Shown: piece after piece, positions 17,606 to 26,388 of the stretch
Layout: every line of letters starts with the position of its first letter
Position numbering within the stretch: the first letter of the stretch is position 1
Origin: Endozoicomonas sp. G2_2
Lineage (GTDB): Bacteria > Pseudomonadota > Gammaproteobacteria > Nevskiales > Salinisphaeraceae
Direction of reading: 5' to 3'
Assembly (NCBI RefSeq): GCF_017744135.1
Contig: NZ_JAGHQU010000008.1
Span: 1-64,000 of the forward strand
DNA: 64,000 nt
The notes under the pieces: model-generated
What the model saw: the letters and a program-made list of their open reading frames with translations, nothing else
Told to the model about the DNA's origin: nothing
Database searches by the model: none
Program-made: the position numbers and the translations under genes

Positions 17606-18088
17606 TCAGCCGCGGGCAAAATCCGCCAGGGCATCGCCGGCCAGGCGATAGGTGGTCCATTCCGACTGCGGTCGGGCGCCGGCGGCTTCATAGAACTCGA
17701 TCGCGGGGGTGTTCCAGTCGAGCACGCTCCATTCGAAACGGCCGCAGCCCTGGTCCACGGCCAGGCGCGCGAGATGTTGCAGTAGCGCCTTGCCGGCGCC
17801 CCGCCCGCGCGCCTGGGGCGTGACGTACAGATCCTCGAGATACAGGCCGTTGCGGGCCAGCCAGGTCGAATAACTGTAGAAACACACCGCAAAGCCGACC
17901 GGCGTGCCGGCGTCTTCGCAGATGAAGGCAAACGCCCGCGCGCCGTCGTCGAACAGCGATCGCTCAACGGTCGCCTCGGTGGCGACGACCTCGTCGGCGG
18001 CTTTTTCATAGACGGCGAGTTCCTGGACAAAACGCAGGATCAAGGCTGCGTCGGCGCGCTCGGCCGCGCGAATGGTCAGATCGGACAT
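17606..18088 (-). CDS. GNAT acetyltransferase, SSAT-like
   Basis: A 160-residue GCN5-type N-acetyltransferase. The start IRAAERADAALILRFVQELAVYEKA and the acetyl-CoA loop LEDLYVTPQARGRGAGKALLQ near residue 95, then EWSVLDWNTPAIEFYEAAGA, are close to the spermidine/diamine or thialysine acetyltransferase (SSAT1/2) group. A small amine such as spermidine or a lysine analogue is therefore a reasonable guess, not shown. It is the last of three same-strand genes with VOC and Nramp upstream. Confidence 0.85.
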   Translation of the reverse strand: MSDLTIRAAERADAALILRFVQELAVYEKAADEVVATEATVERSLFDDGARAFAFICEDAGTPVGFAVCFYSYSTWLARNGLYLEDLYVTPQARGRGAGKALLQHLARLAVDQGCGRFEWSVLDWNTPAIEFYEAAGARPQSEWTTYRLAGDALADFARG

Positions 18089-18111
18089 GGTCTGGTTTTC
18101 CGGTAGCGCTT

Positions 18112-18537
18112 CTATTTCGCGAACAGCTGGCTGCGATCAGCAAACGCCTTGAATTCCAGGGCGTTGCCGCAGGGATCGAGCAGAAACATGGTGGCCTGTT
18201 CGCCGGGCTGGCCCTGAAAGCGGATATGCGGCTCGATCACGAAATCGGTATCCAGCCCGCGCAGGCGCTCGGCCAGCGCTTCCCATTCGGCCCATTCGAG
18301 CACGATGCCGAAATGCGGTACCGGCACGTCGTGGCCGTCCACGGCGTTGGTATGGGCGTTGTCCTGCGACGGCGTCTTCGGGTGTTCGTGGATTACCAGC
18401 TGGTGACCGTAGAAATCGAAATCCACCCACTGCTCGGCCGAGCGGCCTTCGCTCAGGCCGAAGGTTTCGCCGTAGAAGCGGCGTGCGGCCGGCAGGTCGT
18501 GGACGGGAATCGCGAGATGAAAAGGGGAAAGCGCCAT
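18112..18537 (-). CDS. VOC (glyoxalase/dioxygenase fold) protein
   Basis: A 141-residue single-domain vicinal-oxygen-chelate protein. The beta-alpha-beta-beta-beta pattern is visible: [38 protein letters not shown], then [18 protein letters not shown] and [15 protein letters not shown]. Metal ligands are likely H7, H53 region and the C-terminal glutamate. The ATG at 18537 has GAGG about 7 nt upstream. It is 23 bp upstream of the GNAT gene on the same strand, suggesting co-transcription. Substrate unknown. Confidence 0.85.
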   Translation of the reverse strand: MALSPFHLAIPVHDLPAARRFYGETFGLSEGRSAEQWVDFDFYGHQLVIHEHPKTPSQDNAHTNAVDGHDVPVPHFGIVLEWAEWEALAERLRGLDTDFVIEPHIRFQGQPGEQATMFLLDPCGNALEFKAFADRSQLFAK

Positions 18538-18621
18538 CACGGAGCCTCGCTTCGAATCGATACGGTCGATTGTCTTTGATCGAAACGGCCCGCCGCAATC
18601 CAACGTTTGGCGCCTGTTGTT

Positions 18622-19848
18622 CTAGCCTGCGACCACCCCGAACACGCTGAGCAGGGTGTAGGCGCCGAGTCCGGTCGCCACCAGCAGCACGATCGCACCC
18701 AGAATGTTGCCGAGTGGGCCGTTGCGATAGGCGCCAAGCAGCGCCGAGCGGTTCATCACCCGTAACAGGAACAGCGCGACCAGCGGCAGCAGTACGCCGT
18801 TGGCCGCCTGGGCCACGACAATTGCCTGCACCGGGCTGGTGCCGAACCAGGCAAAGCCGGTGCCGATGAGAATGATCACCGCCCAGACCGCACGAAACGG
18901 CAGGCTGGCCAGGTCCGGTTTGAGGCCGAGCGCGCCGGTCACCGCATAGGCCGCGGCCAGCGGGGCGGTGACCGAGCTGGTCATGCCCGCCGCGAACAGG
19001 CCGATGGCAAAGAACCATTTCGCGCTCGTGCCCAGCAGCGGTTCCAGCTGTGTGGCCATCTGGCCGGCGTCCTCGATCGGCGTCTGGCTTGTGAAAAAAG
19101 CCGCGGCAGCGGTGATGACGATGGCCAGCGTGATGGCGCCGCCGAGAATGATGGAGACGATCGTGTCGCGGCGCGACTCGCCCAGGGCAGTGTCGGTGGC
19201 GATCTGCGCAGGCCACTTGTCCTGAACCGCGGCCGAATGCAGAAAGAAGTTGTAGGTCACCACTGTCGTGCCGACGAGCGCGATGACCGTGAGCACCGAA
19301 CCCGAGGGAATACCCGGCGCGAGCAGGCCCGCGAAAAGCGCGCCGAGGTCCGGCTTCACGATGATGGCGGTGAGCAGAAACACCACGCTCATGGTCAGCA
19401 CCAGCGCCACCAGAACCCGCTCGATGAGCTGATAGCGACCGGTGGCGAGCAGAGCGAAGGCGCTGGCGCCGACGATCAGGGCCCAAACCCGGGTCGGTAG
19501 CCCGACCACGGTTTCGAGGCCGAGCGCGGCGCCGGTGATGTTGCCGGTCTCGAACGCGGCGGTGCCGAAGCCGATGGCGATCAGCACCAGGGCGACGGCG
19601 AGCCCCTTGAGCAACGGTTGATCGAAGCTTTCGCGCAGCGCCTGGCCCAGCCCGAGCCGGCTGACGATGCCCAGCCGCGCGCTCATCTCCTGCAGGACAA
19701 TCGTCGCGAAGATCGAGAACGCCAGCGCCCAGAGCAGCGCATAGCCGGTCTCGGCGCCGGCAACGCTGGCGGTGGTCACGGTGCCCGGGCCGATGAAGGC
19801 GGCGGCCACCAACAGGCCGGGCCCGAATTGCTTGAGCCGTTTCAGCAT
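18622..19848 (-). CDS. Nramp-family divalent metal transporter, divergent motif type
   Basis: A 408-residue inner-membrane protein with about eleven hydrophobic segments of the Nramp/SLC11 family. It opens with FGPGLLVAAAFIGPGTVTTAS where canonical MntH proteins have DPGN in the first helix, and has VGTTVVTYNFFLHSAAVQDKW where canonical ones have MPHNLYLHS in the sixth. The usual metal-binding Asp, Asn and Met are therefore not in their standard places, as in a known side branch of the family. Manganese or magnesium import is possible; the substrate is not proven. It is 84 bp upstream of the VOC gene. Confidence 0.82.
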   Translation of the reverse strand: MLKRLKQFGPGLLVAAAFIGPGTVTTASVAGAETGYALLWALAFSIFATIVLQEMSARLGIVSRLGLGQALRESFDQPLLKGLAVALVLIAIGFGTAAFETGNITGAALGLETVVGLPTRVWALIVGASAFALLATGRYQLIERVLVALVLTMSVVFLLTAIIVKPDLGALFAGLLAPGIPSGSVLTVIALVGTTVVTYNFFLHSAAVQDKWPAQIATDTALGESRRDTIVSIILGGAITLAIVITAAAAFFTSQTPIEDAGQMATQLEPLLGTSAKWFFAIGLFAAGMTSSVTAPLAAAYAVTGALGLKPDLASLPFRAVWAVIILIGTGFAWFGTSPVQAIVVAQAANGVLLPLVALFLLRVMNRSALLGAYRNGPLGNILGAIVLLVATGLGAYTLLSVFGVVAG

Positions 19849-19908
19849 GACGTCTTCAGCATGGCACAGCAGCCTGCGGCGCGTCGTGGGGCGCTTTTAT
19901 CAGCGTTG

Positions 19909-20406
19909 CTAGGGCGAATCTTTTTCCGTGGCTGGCGCGGCGAGCGGCGAAGGCCGCATGTTGCGAATGCCGGCGATACGCCACTGGTCGGCATCGCGAA
20001 CCACGATAAAACTGGACCACATGACGCGCCGCTGGCCGTCGGCACGCACGATCACATAGCGGGCATCCGCGATCGCAGTGTCGGCGCCCAGGGCGCGCAC
20101 CTGTTCCACGTGCAACCGCCGCTCGCCCGGATTTTGGCTGGAGCTGCGCTGCATGCCCGTGAGCGCTGCATCGCGTCCGCGCCGCCATTGCCCGGATGAT
20201 GTGAGCTGATCCATATCGGTGTGCAGCAGCGTTTCCAGCGTGGTGCGATCGCCGTCAGTCCGCGCCGCCTGATAATCGTCGACAAGCTGAACGATCGCTG
20301 CGTGGGCCGCGTCATCCAGCGTCGCGGCTTCGGATGCGACTGCGGCCCCCGGCATGAGCAGCAGGCCGAGGAGCATGAGACGGGCCATTCGTTTCAAGGC
20401 GTTCAT
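19909..20406 (-). CDS. Exported NTF2-like (DUF4440/SnoaL) protein
   Basis: A 165-residue protein with a signal peptide (RLMLLGLLLMPGAAVASEA) and one NTF2-like cone domain: IVQLVDDYQAARTDGDRTTLETLLHTDM, then the long RRGRDAALTGM and the last strand SSFIVVRDADQWRIAGIRN. Such domains bind small hydrophobic ligands or act as enzymes; which applies here is unknown. It is divergent from the DUF2252 gene, 127 bp away. Confidence 0.78.
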   Translation of the reverse strand: MNALKRMARLMLLGLLLMPGAAVASEAATLDDAAHAAIVQLVDDYQAARTDGDRTTLETLLHTDMDQLTSSGQWRRGRDAALTGMQRSSSQNPGERRLHVEQVRALGADTAIADARYVIVRADGQRRVMWSSFIVVRDADQWRIAGIRNMRPSPLAAPATEKDSP

Positions 20407-20533
20407 GGCGGTACAGCGTCCAGTTCAACGGGCCGTGCTTCGATTATGCCCGCGGCGGCGATGCCGGGCCGACCGGCTTTGCCCGGCGCGGCGTGGTGCC
20501 GTAGTTTCACGTGTTTGCCCGAAGACCATCGCC

Positions 20534-21856
20534 ATGAGCTTTCCCTTCTTCACCGGCGACGACCGCGAAAGCCTCGTGCTCGCCGAACTCGACGTCCAGA
20601 ACCGCGATATCAGCGATGCCGACCGGGCGCGCAAATACGCCAAGATGGCGAAATCCGCCTACCGCTTCTTCCGCGGTACCGCGCATCTGTACTGGCGCGA
20701 CCACTGGAACGACTGGCGCCATCACCGCTTCGGCGGCGTGTTCGACAGCCAGACCTGGCTTCAGGGCGATGCCCATGTCTACAACTTCGGCGCGTACGGC
20801 GACGATCGCCAGGGCGTGCACTACGGCATGGACGACTTCGACGACGCCTTCATCGGCGACTACCAGTACGACCTGTGGCGGCAGGCGATCAGCATGGTGC
20901 TCGACGCCGAGGAGAACGCCGAGCTGTCGACGAAGAAGACGCGCCGCGCGATCCGGCATTTTCTGTCGGCCTATCTGGATACGGTCGAAGACCACGCCGA
21001 CGGGCGCGGTGCCGACGATATCCACGTGAAATACATCAAGAAGCCGATCGGCCCGTTCATGCGCGAGGTGCTGGCCGAGGAAGGCGTGGCCGAGCAGCTG
21101 GCCAAGTGGACGGTGATGAAGGACGGCCAGCGGGTCTTCGATACCGAGTACAAGAAGCTTGCGGCGCTGTCGGCCAGCGAACGCAGCGAACTGCTCAAGG
21201 CGCTGGCCGAGGAATACCCCGCGACGCTGCAGCCGGGCAGCATTGAGGGCCGCGATGCCTCGCATTTCGCGGTCAAGGACGTGGCCCGCCGCGTGAATGC
21301 GGGCACCGGCTCGCTCGGCGTGGCGCGTTACTACGCGCTCGTGCAGGGGGCCAGCGACAGCCCCGACGACGACATCATTCTCGATATCAAGTCACAGCAG
21401 CGCCCGTCCGCCTATCCCTACATGAGCACGGCCGATCGCCGGAAATGGCGTAAGAGTTTCAAGCACGAAGCCGAGCGCCATGCCCACGCTTTCATCGCGC
21501 TGGCCGACCATGCCGACGAGTATCTCGGCTGGCTCACCCTGGGCGACAACCATTTCTCGGTGCGCCAGCGCTCGCCCTACAAGGAAGACTTCCCCACCGA
21601 CGATATCGAGGGCTTCAAAGAGTACCGGCGTTTGAGCCGCCAGTGGGGGCGCATCCTCGCACGCGAACACATCCGCGGCGCGCATGCGCTGCGCGGCGAC
21701 GATCCCGGCTGTTTCTGCCGCGCGGTGACGGCCTTTACCGGCGATACGCGCGAGGCGTTCAAGCAGCAGGTCGTCACCCTGGCGATGGACTATGCCGAGC
21801 AGGTCCGGCGCGACCATGCCGTGTTTCTGGCCCATCGCGCCGGCCAACGCGACTGA
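20534..21856 (+). CDS. DUF2252 family protein
   Basis: A 440-residue cytoplasmic protein of the DUF2252 family, which has a kinase-like (APH-type) fold by distant relationship. Conserved pieces are KYAKMAKSAYRFFRGTAHLYW near residue 38, GDAHVYNFGAYGD near residue 78, DFDDAFIGDYQYDLWR near residue 102, a GTGSLGVARYYALVQG glycine loop near residue 257 followed by ILDIKSQQRP, and a C-terminal GLD-like LTLGDNHFSVRQ near residue 337. Start ATG 20534. No partner gene is adjacent. Function unknown. Confidence 0.85.
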   Translation: MSFPFFTGDDRESLVLAELDVQNRDISDADRARKYAKMAKSAYRFFRGTAHLYWRDHWNDWRHHRFGGVFDSQTWLQGDAHVYNFGAYGDDRQGVHYGMDDFDDAFIGDYQYDLWRQAISMVLDAEENAELSTKKTRRAIRHFLSAYLDTVEDHADGRGADDIHVKYIKKPIGPFMREVLAEEGVAEQLAKWTVMKDGQRVFDTEYKKLAALSASERSELLKALAEEYPATLQPGSIEGRDASHFAVKDVARRVNAGTGSLGVARYYALVQGASDSPDDDIILDIKSQQRPSAYPYMSTADRRKWRKSFKHEAERHAHAFIALADHADEYLGWLTLGDNHFSVRQRSPYKEDFPTDDIEGFKEYRRLSRQWGRILAREHIRGAHALRGDDPGCFCRAVTAFTGDTREAFKQQVVTLAMDYAEQVRRDHAVFLAHRAGQRD

Positions 21857-21882
21857 CGCGGGCGCCGCGCGGCCGGCACGGC

Positions 21883-22506
21883 TTACTCGAACGCGAGCCA
21901 GATGCCCACCCCCATCATCAGCGTGCCGGCGACCCGGTTGAGGCGCACGACATTGTGCGGCTCACGCAGAAAGCCGCTGACCGCGCGCCCGCCGCCGGCA
22001 TAGAGCATCAACGAGCCGAACTCGATCGACAGAATCACGCCCACCAGCACCGCAAGCTGCGGCGCAAGCGCACGCTCGCCGTCGAGAAAGGGTGGGAGCA
22101 GCGCGATGAAGAAAGCCCAGCCTTTCGGGTTGGCAATCGCGGTCACGAATCCCTGTGTTATCAATGCGTTTGGTCGAAGCGTGCCGGCGTTGCCGCGCGC
22201 CGTCGGTAGCGCCGACTCGCCGCTGGCCCGCCACATGGTCACGCCGAGATAGACCAGGTAGGCGCCGCCTGCCCACTTGAGCGCGAGGAACAGCGTCGGA
22301 TAGCGCAACATGATGGCGGCGGCGCCGACGACCGCGGATATCGCCACCAGGCCGACGCCGACCAGCTCGCCGGCCATCATCCACAGCGTGCGTTTCACGC
22401 CGATGCTCATGCCGAGGCTGAGCGACAGCATCATGCACATGCCGGGCGTGAGCGATACGGCGATGAAGGTGGGTACGAACACCGAAAGTTTCGGCAGGTC
22501 GAGCAT
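21883..22506 (-). CDS. LysE/RhtB family amino-acid exporter
   Basis: A 207-residue inner-membrane protein with six hydrophobic segments, of the LysE/RhtB translocator family that exports amino acids or related compounds. The start FVPTFIAVSLTPGMCMMLSLSLGMSIGVKRTLW and the middle FVTAIANPKGWAFFIALLPPF are diagnostic. It is convergent with DUF2252 (27 bp between stops) and divergent from the DUF2235 gene. Substrate unknown. Confidence 0.9.
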   Translation of the reverse strand: MLDLPKLSVFVPTFIAVSLTPGMCMMLSLSLGMSIGVKRTLWMMAGELVGVGLVAISAVVGAAAIMLRYPTLFLALKWAGGAYLVYLGVTMWRASGESALPTARGNAGTLRPNALITQGFVTAIANPKGWAFFIALLPPFLDGERALAPQLAVLVGVILSIEFGSLMLYAGGGRAVSGFLREPHNVVRLNRVAGTLMMGVGIWLAFE

Positions 22507-22736
22507 GGACAGGCCCCGGCGGCGGCGAAGTGTGCATGCAGCACAAAAAGAAGCCGGCCATGCTAACGCGTTGCCCGCGCGATGGTAGCGGGCTCGTCCA
22601 CGAGCCTGAGCCTGGCGGGGCCGACGGTTCGCGATCGACGCCGGATGCCGGTGGGGTTGTCGTCAGATATCCGGATTGTGATCCATGGCGCGGTAGCGGA
22701 TTGTGGTCGATCCACTTTTTGGATCGCCAGACGCGC

Positions 22737-23753
22737 ATGGGCAAGAACATCGTCGTGTGCTGCGACGGTACGAACAGCCAGTTCGGCGGGCTGAGTACCA
22801 ATGTCGTGCATCTATACAACGCGCTGGATCAGGATACGCCCGCGCAACGCTCGTTCTACGAACCCGGTGTCGGTACCTTCGGCGCCCCCGTGCTCGGCGT
22901 GAAGGTCGGCGAAACCGTGGGCAAGGCGCTGGGGGCAGCGTTCGGATACGGCATCACCCGGAATCTCGTACGCGCCTATCGCTTTTTGATCGATAGCCAC
23001 GAAGCCGGCGATCGGCTGTTCCTGTTCGGATTCAGCCGCGGCGCGTTCACGGCGCGCACGCTGGCGGCGCTGGTGGACCGCGTTGGTGTACTGCCCGCCA
23101 GCCATCGTGATCGAGCCGAGACGGTGGTGCAAGCCTATCTCGACCAGGACTCGCGCGCCTTGAACGAGAACGCCGCCGCGGCCTCGCGTTGTGCGCCGCA
23201 GTTCGTCGGCGTGTGGGAGACGGTGGGTGCGCTCGGTCTGCTGATACGTCTGCGGCGGTTCCACGACCATCGTCTGAGCCCGGGCGTGGCACGGGCCGCT
23301 CAGGCGCTGGCTATCGACGAACGGCGGCGCAAGTTCGAGCCCACGCTCTGGAACGAGTCGGCGCTGGCGCCCGACCAGCAAGTGCGCCAGGTCTGGTTCC
23401 CCGGCGTGCACAGCGATATCGGTGGCGGTTACGCGCAGCGCGGGCTTGCCGACATCACCCTGCAATGGATGCTGACCGAGGCCCGTGCGGCCGGTATTGG
23501 TCTCGCGCCGGGCGCGCTCGATAGCCGCGCTGGCGATGCCACGGGAACGTTGCATCGATCCTATCGCGGGCTCTGGCGGTTGTTGGGCCGGCATGTCCGT
23601 CGCCCGACAGCGCGGGCCACATTTCACCGCGCCGTGGGCGAGCGGCTCAGGCGCTGCGCGCACTACGTGCCGCAGAATTTGCCGGCGCGCACGCGTTCTG
23701 CGCTGCGTAGGGGTGATCGTGGCGATGCCGATGCCGCGCCCACCGGGGCGTGA
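22737..23753 (+). CDS. DUF2235 alpha/beta hydrolase (putative phospholipase)
   Basis: A 338-residue protein of the DUF2235 family, an alpha/beta-hydrolase group that includes type VI secretion phospholipase effectors (Tle1). The start KNIVVCCDGTNSQFG and the nucleophile elbow LFGFSRGAFTARTLA near residue 102 (GxSxG, catalytic Ser) are clear, with FPGVHSDIGGGYAQ near residue 222 supplying the aspartate. There is no VgrG, PAAR or immunity-like gene near it, so a housekeeping or stand-alone role is as likely as an effector role. ATG 22737 chosen by the family start. Confidence 0.85.
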   Translation: MGKNIVVCCDGTNSQFGGLSTNVVHLYNALDQDTPAQRSFYEPGVGTFGAPVLGVKVGETVGKALGAAFGYGITRNLVRAYRFLIDSHEAGDRLFLFGFSRGAFTARTLAALVDRVGVLPASHRDRAETVVQAYLDQDSRALNENAAAASRCAPQFVGVWETVGALGLLIRLRRFHDHRLSPGVARAAQALAIDERRRKFEPTLWNESALAPDQQVRQVWFPGVHSDIGGGYAQRGLADITLQWMLTEARAAGIGLAPGALDSRAGDATGTLHRSYRGLWRLLGRHVRRPTARATFHRAVGERLRRCAHYVPQNLPARTRSALRRGDRGDADAAPTGA

Positions 23754-23779
23754 ATGGCGCCACTCGGTACAGGTTCGGC

Positions 23780-25378
23780 CTAGTCCGAGGGCTGGGGTGA
23801 CAGGTCGCTCATCGCAGCCGTGAAAAACAGTCGAAATTCGTGCATCGACCGTACGGGCAATTCGGGCGCCGGCCGCATGCCTGGCGACCAGTAGCGCGGC
23901 TCGAGCCGCCTCAGCAACCGCGGCGCTTCCGTGACGATATGAATCGGCACCTCGCGCGATGCATCGTCGCCCGTGATGATCGGCGCCGGCTGATGATCGC
24001 CCACGACGATGAATACCGTGTCCTCACCGAAACGCGCCATGTAGTCGCCGATCGTCGCCAGACTGTAGTCGACGGCTTTTTCATACTGGATGCGTACCCG
24101 CGCCGGGTCGGCCCAGACCTCGCTGGGCGACGCGCCGGCCTCGGCCTGGGCGTTGAAGATACGCCCGTCGCCGACCGAATCCCAGGGCACGAGATGCGGT
24201 ATCGGCGTCCACGGCGCGTGGCTGGAGATCAGCGCGGTTTCGACCATCGCCGGGGTGTCGATGCTCGCCAGAAGGCGCTGGATGGCGGCCAGGGTGTACT
24301 GGTCGGGCATCGTGACCCAGTTGAACGGCTTGCCGGCATAGCCGAGATCGGCCGCGCCCAGGACCTGGTCATAGCCGAACCAGGCCGCTTCGGGCCAGTC
24401 CATGGTGATGGCGGGCATGGCCGCGAGCGTCGTCCAGCCGGCATCGGCAAACAGCCGGTTGAGGCTGCGACGATCACTGGCGACCAGCCGGTCGTAGCGA
24501 CGCTGGTTGTCGATCCACAGCCCGGAAAGCAGGGTGCCGTGGGCCAGCCAGCTCATGCCGCCCACGGTCGGTGACCGCAACCAGCCGCTGACGGCATGGT
24601 GCCCGGCCCGTGCCAGCTGTGCGTCGATGCTTGTCAGCCGGGCCCCGATAGTCTCGGCGTAACGGCTATCCTCGATCGCGCTGCGCCCGTAGGACTCGAC
24701 AAAGATCACGACCACATCACGACCGTCCAGCGCCGAGAACAACGATCGGCGCTCGGCGCCGGCCAGCGGGTCGTCGGCCAGGGCGCGTTCGAAGTCGGCG
24801 AGTTCGCGATACGTGGTACGAACCAGGCGCGCACGGTGCGCGACGTACGCCAGATTCTCGGCCTGCACGATACGCGGGCCGACACCGAGCGAGCCGACCG
24901 CGTGCCCGAACAGGCCGAGTCCGCAGAGGCCGGCCAGCGTCATTCGACCGGCGACGGGCAGCCGGCGCAGCCCGCCCAGACCCCAGAACAGCGCGACCGC
25001 GAGAGCCATGAGCGCCAGCCCGATCGCCGCCAGGCCGGCTGTGGCCGCGGCGATGCCGACGGTCCCGACGGCGAACTGCCATGCCGCAATGGCCAATCCC
25101 GCATCGGTGACGGGATTCAGAGCGCGCGAATAGGCCGCGCTCATCGCCAGATCGGCGCCCTTGAGCAGCCCGAGCACGAGTACGCCGAGCGTCGCCACGA
25201 GCCGCAGCGGCCGGTCGGCGGCGCCTGCGCCGGGCAGGAGCGCGAGCGTCACGATCAGCGCCAGCAGGGGCAGCGCCGGCAGCGGCGTCGTGCCCACGGT
25301 ATGCGGCATGACTAGTACGCCGATCAGCAGCAGCAGACCGGTTAGACTGCGCAGCCAGGGATGATTCACACGCGACAC
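23780..25378 (-). CDS. Membrane-anchored sulfatase-fold transferase (MdoB/LtaS-like)
   Basis: About 532 residues: four to five hydrophobic segments in the first 190 residues, then a sulfatase-fold domain facing the periplasm. Marks are VVVIFVESYGRSAIEDSR near residue 230, RSPTVGGMSWLAHGTLLSGL near residue 275 with a probable nucleophile threonine or serine, and IVVGDHQPAPII near residue 465. This is the plan of enzymes that move phosphoglycerol or phosphoethanolamine from phospholipid to glycans (MdoB/OpgB, LtaS). The start is uncertain; GTG at 25378 or 25369 are the first sensible codons. It is divergent from the flippase gene with under 30 bp between starts. Acceptor not known; OpgD is encoded at 61090. 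Confidence 0.75.
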   Translation of the reverse strand: MSRVNHPWLRSLTGLLLLIGVLVMPHTVGTTPLPALPLLALIVTLALLPGAGAADRPLRLVATLGVLVLGLLKGADLAMSAAYSRALNPVTDAGLAIAAWQFAVGTVGIAAATAGLAAIGLALMALAVALFWGLGGLRRLPVAGRMTLAGLCGLGLFGHAVGSLGVGPRIVQAENLAYVAHRARLVRTTYRELADFERALADDPLAGAERRSLFSALDGRDVVVIFVESYGRSAIEDSRYAETIGARLTSIDAQLARAGHHAVSGWLRSPTVGGMSWLAHGTLLSGLWIDNQRRYDRLVASDRRSLNRLFADAGWTTLAAMPAITMDWPEAAWFGYDQVLGAADLGYAGKPFNWVTMPDQYTLAAIQRLLASIDTPAMVETALISSHAPWTPIPHLVPWDSVGDGRIFNAQAEAGASPSEVWADPARVRIQYEKAVDYSLATIGDYMARFGEDTVFIVVGDHQPAPIITGDDASREVPIHIVTEAPRLLRRLEPRYWSPGMRPAPELPVRSMHEFRLFFTAAMSDLSPQPSD

Positions 25379-25395
25379 GACAAACCATCCGCGCG

Positions 25396-26388
25396 GTGCG
25401 ACACGAAAACGGTGCGGCGTCCGCACGTCCGGCGGCCGACAGGCGCCGCTTCGCAGTGACAACGGCGCTGCGGCTCGTATTCGTGGCCGGCTTGCTGGGC
25501 CTGTTGGCCTGGCTTGTCGATCCGCGCGCGCTGGTCGCACGTCTTCAGAGCGCCGAGCCCCTGCCGGTGCTGGCTGCCCTCGTGCTGGTGCAATGCCAGA
25601 TCTTGGCGTCGGCAGAACGCTGGCTTCTTACCGCCACGGCGCTCGGCCAGCCGCTGTCGCGGGGCCGCGCGGTGACGGAATACTATGTGGCGTCGCTGCT
25701 CAACCAGTTGCTGCCGGGCGGGGTATCGGGCGATGTGGTGCGCGTGTGGCGCAATCGCGGCGATGCCCGCAATGCGCAGGCCTGGGCCGTGCCGGCACGC
25801 GCGATCATGATCGAGCGGCTGGCCGGCCAGGTCGTGCTCGGTGTGGTCGCCAGCGCGGGCCTGCTGGTCTGGGTGCTCGGTGATGGCGGCGCGATCCCTG
25901 GCGCCGGGGTGCTGCTCGCAGGTGTCGGCATGGCGCTGGCGCTGTTGGCGCTGGCCACGGCCGGCCTGGCCCGCTGGGCGCCGCGCCGGCTGGCACGATT
26001 CGCGGCGGGCTTCGGGCCGGCGATACGCGTCGCCTGGCTGGGGCCCGGCAAGTTGTGGCGCCAGCTGCTGTGGTCGCTGGCGATCGTCGCCAGCTACCTC
26101 GCGGCGTTCGCCCTGGCGTCTGCCGCCATCGGGGCGCCACTGGCGCCGCTGGCCGTGGTCGCTCTGGTGCCCCTGGTGCTGCTGACCATGCTGCTGCCGA
26201 TCTCGGTGGCCGGCTGGGGCGCACGCGAGGCCGCGGCCGCCGCCCTTTGGCCGCTGGCCGGGGCGGCGAGCGCGGACGGCATGGCCGCGAGCGTGCTTTA
26301 TGGTCTGGTCAGTCTGGTGGGCGCGCTGCCCGGGGCGCTGTTGATCGCTCGTCGCCGTGTTCATGCCGGCGCCGGACGGCAGGCATAG
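25396..26388 (+). CDS. Flippase-like (LPG synthase transmembrane/UPF0104) protein
   Basis: A 330-residue inner-membrane protein with about eight hydrophobic segments, resembling the flippase half of lysylphosphatidylglycerol synthase and UPF0104 proteins. Typical parts are SAERWLLTATALGQPLSRGRA near residue 72, ASLLNQLLPGGVSGDVVRVWR near residue 98, IMIERLAGQVVLG near residue 137 and SVAGWGAREAAAA near residue 274. Likely role: moving a lipid or lipid-linked sugar across the membrane. The GTG at 25396 lacks a good ribosome site; GTG 25456 is the alternative. It overlaps the convergent FkbM gene by 28 bp. Confidence 0.78.
   Translation: MRHENGAASARPAADRRRFAVTTALRLVFVAGLLGLLAWLVDPRALVARLQSAEPLPVLAALVLVQCQILASAERWLLTATALGQPLSRGRAVTEYYVASLLNQLLPGGVSGDVVRVWRNRGDARNAQAWAVPARAIMIERLAGQVVLGVVASAGLLVWVLGDGGAIPGAGVLLAGVGMALALLALATAGLARWAPRRLARFAAGFGPAIRVAWLGPGKLWRQLLWSLAIVASYLAAFALASAAIGAPLAPLAVVALVPLVLLTMLLPISVAGWGAREAAAAALWPLAGAASADGMAASVLYGLVSLVGALPGALLIARRRVHAGAGRQA

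Noticed and set aside
20534-21856. DUF2252 as an aminoglycoside-type resistance kinase
   Set aside because: The kinase-like fold is only a distant relationship; catalytic residues cannot be assigned with confidence from sequence alone.
22737-23753. DUF2235 protein as a type VI secretion effector
   Set aside because: No VgrG, PAAR, Hcp or immunity-like neighbour; the family also has stand-alone members.
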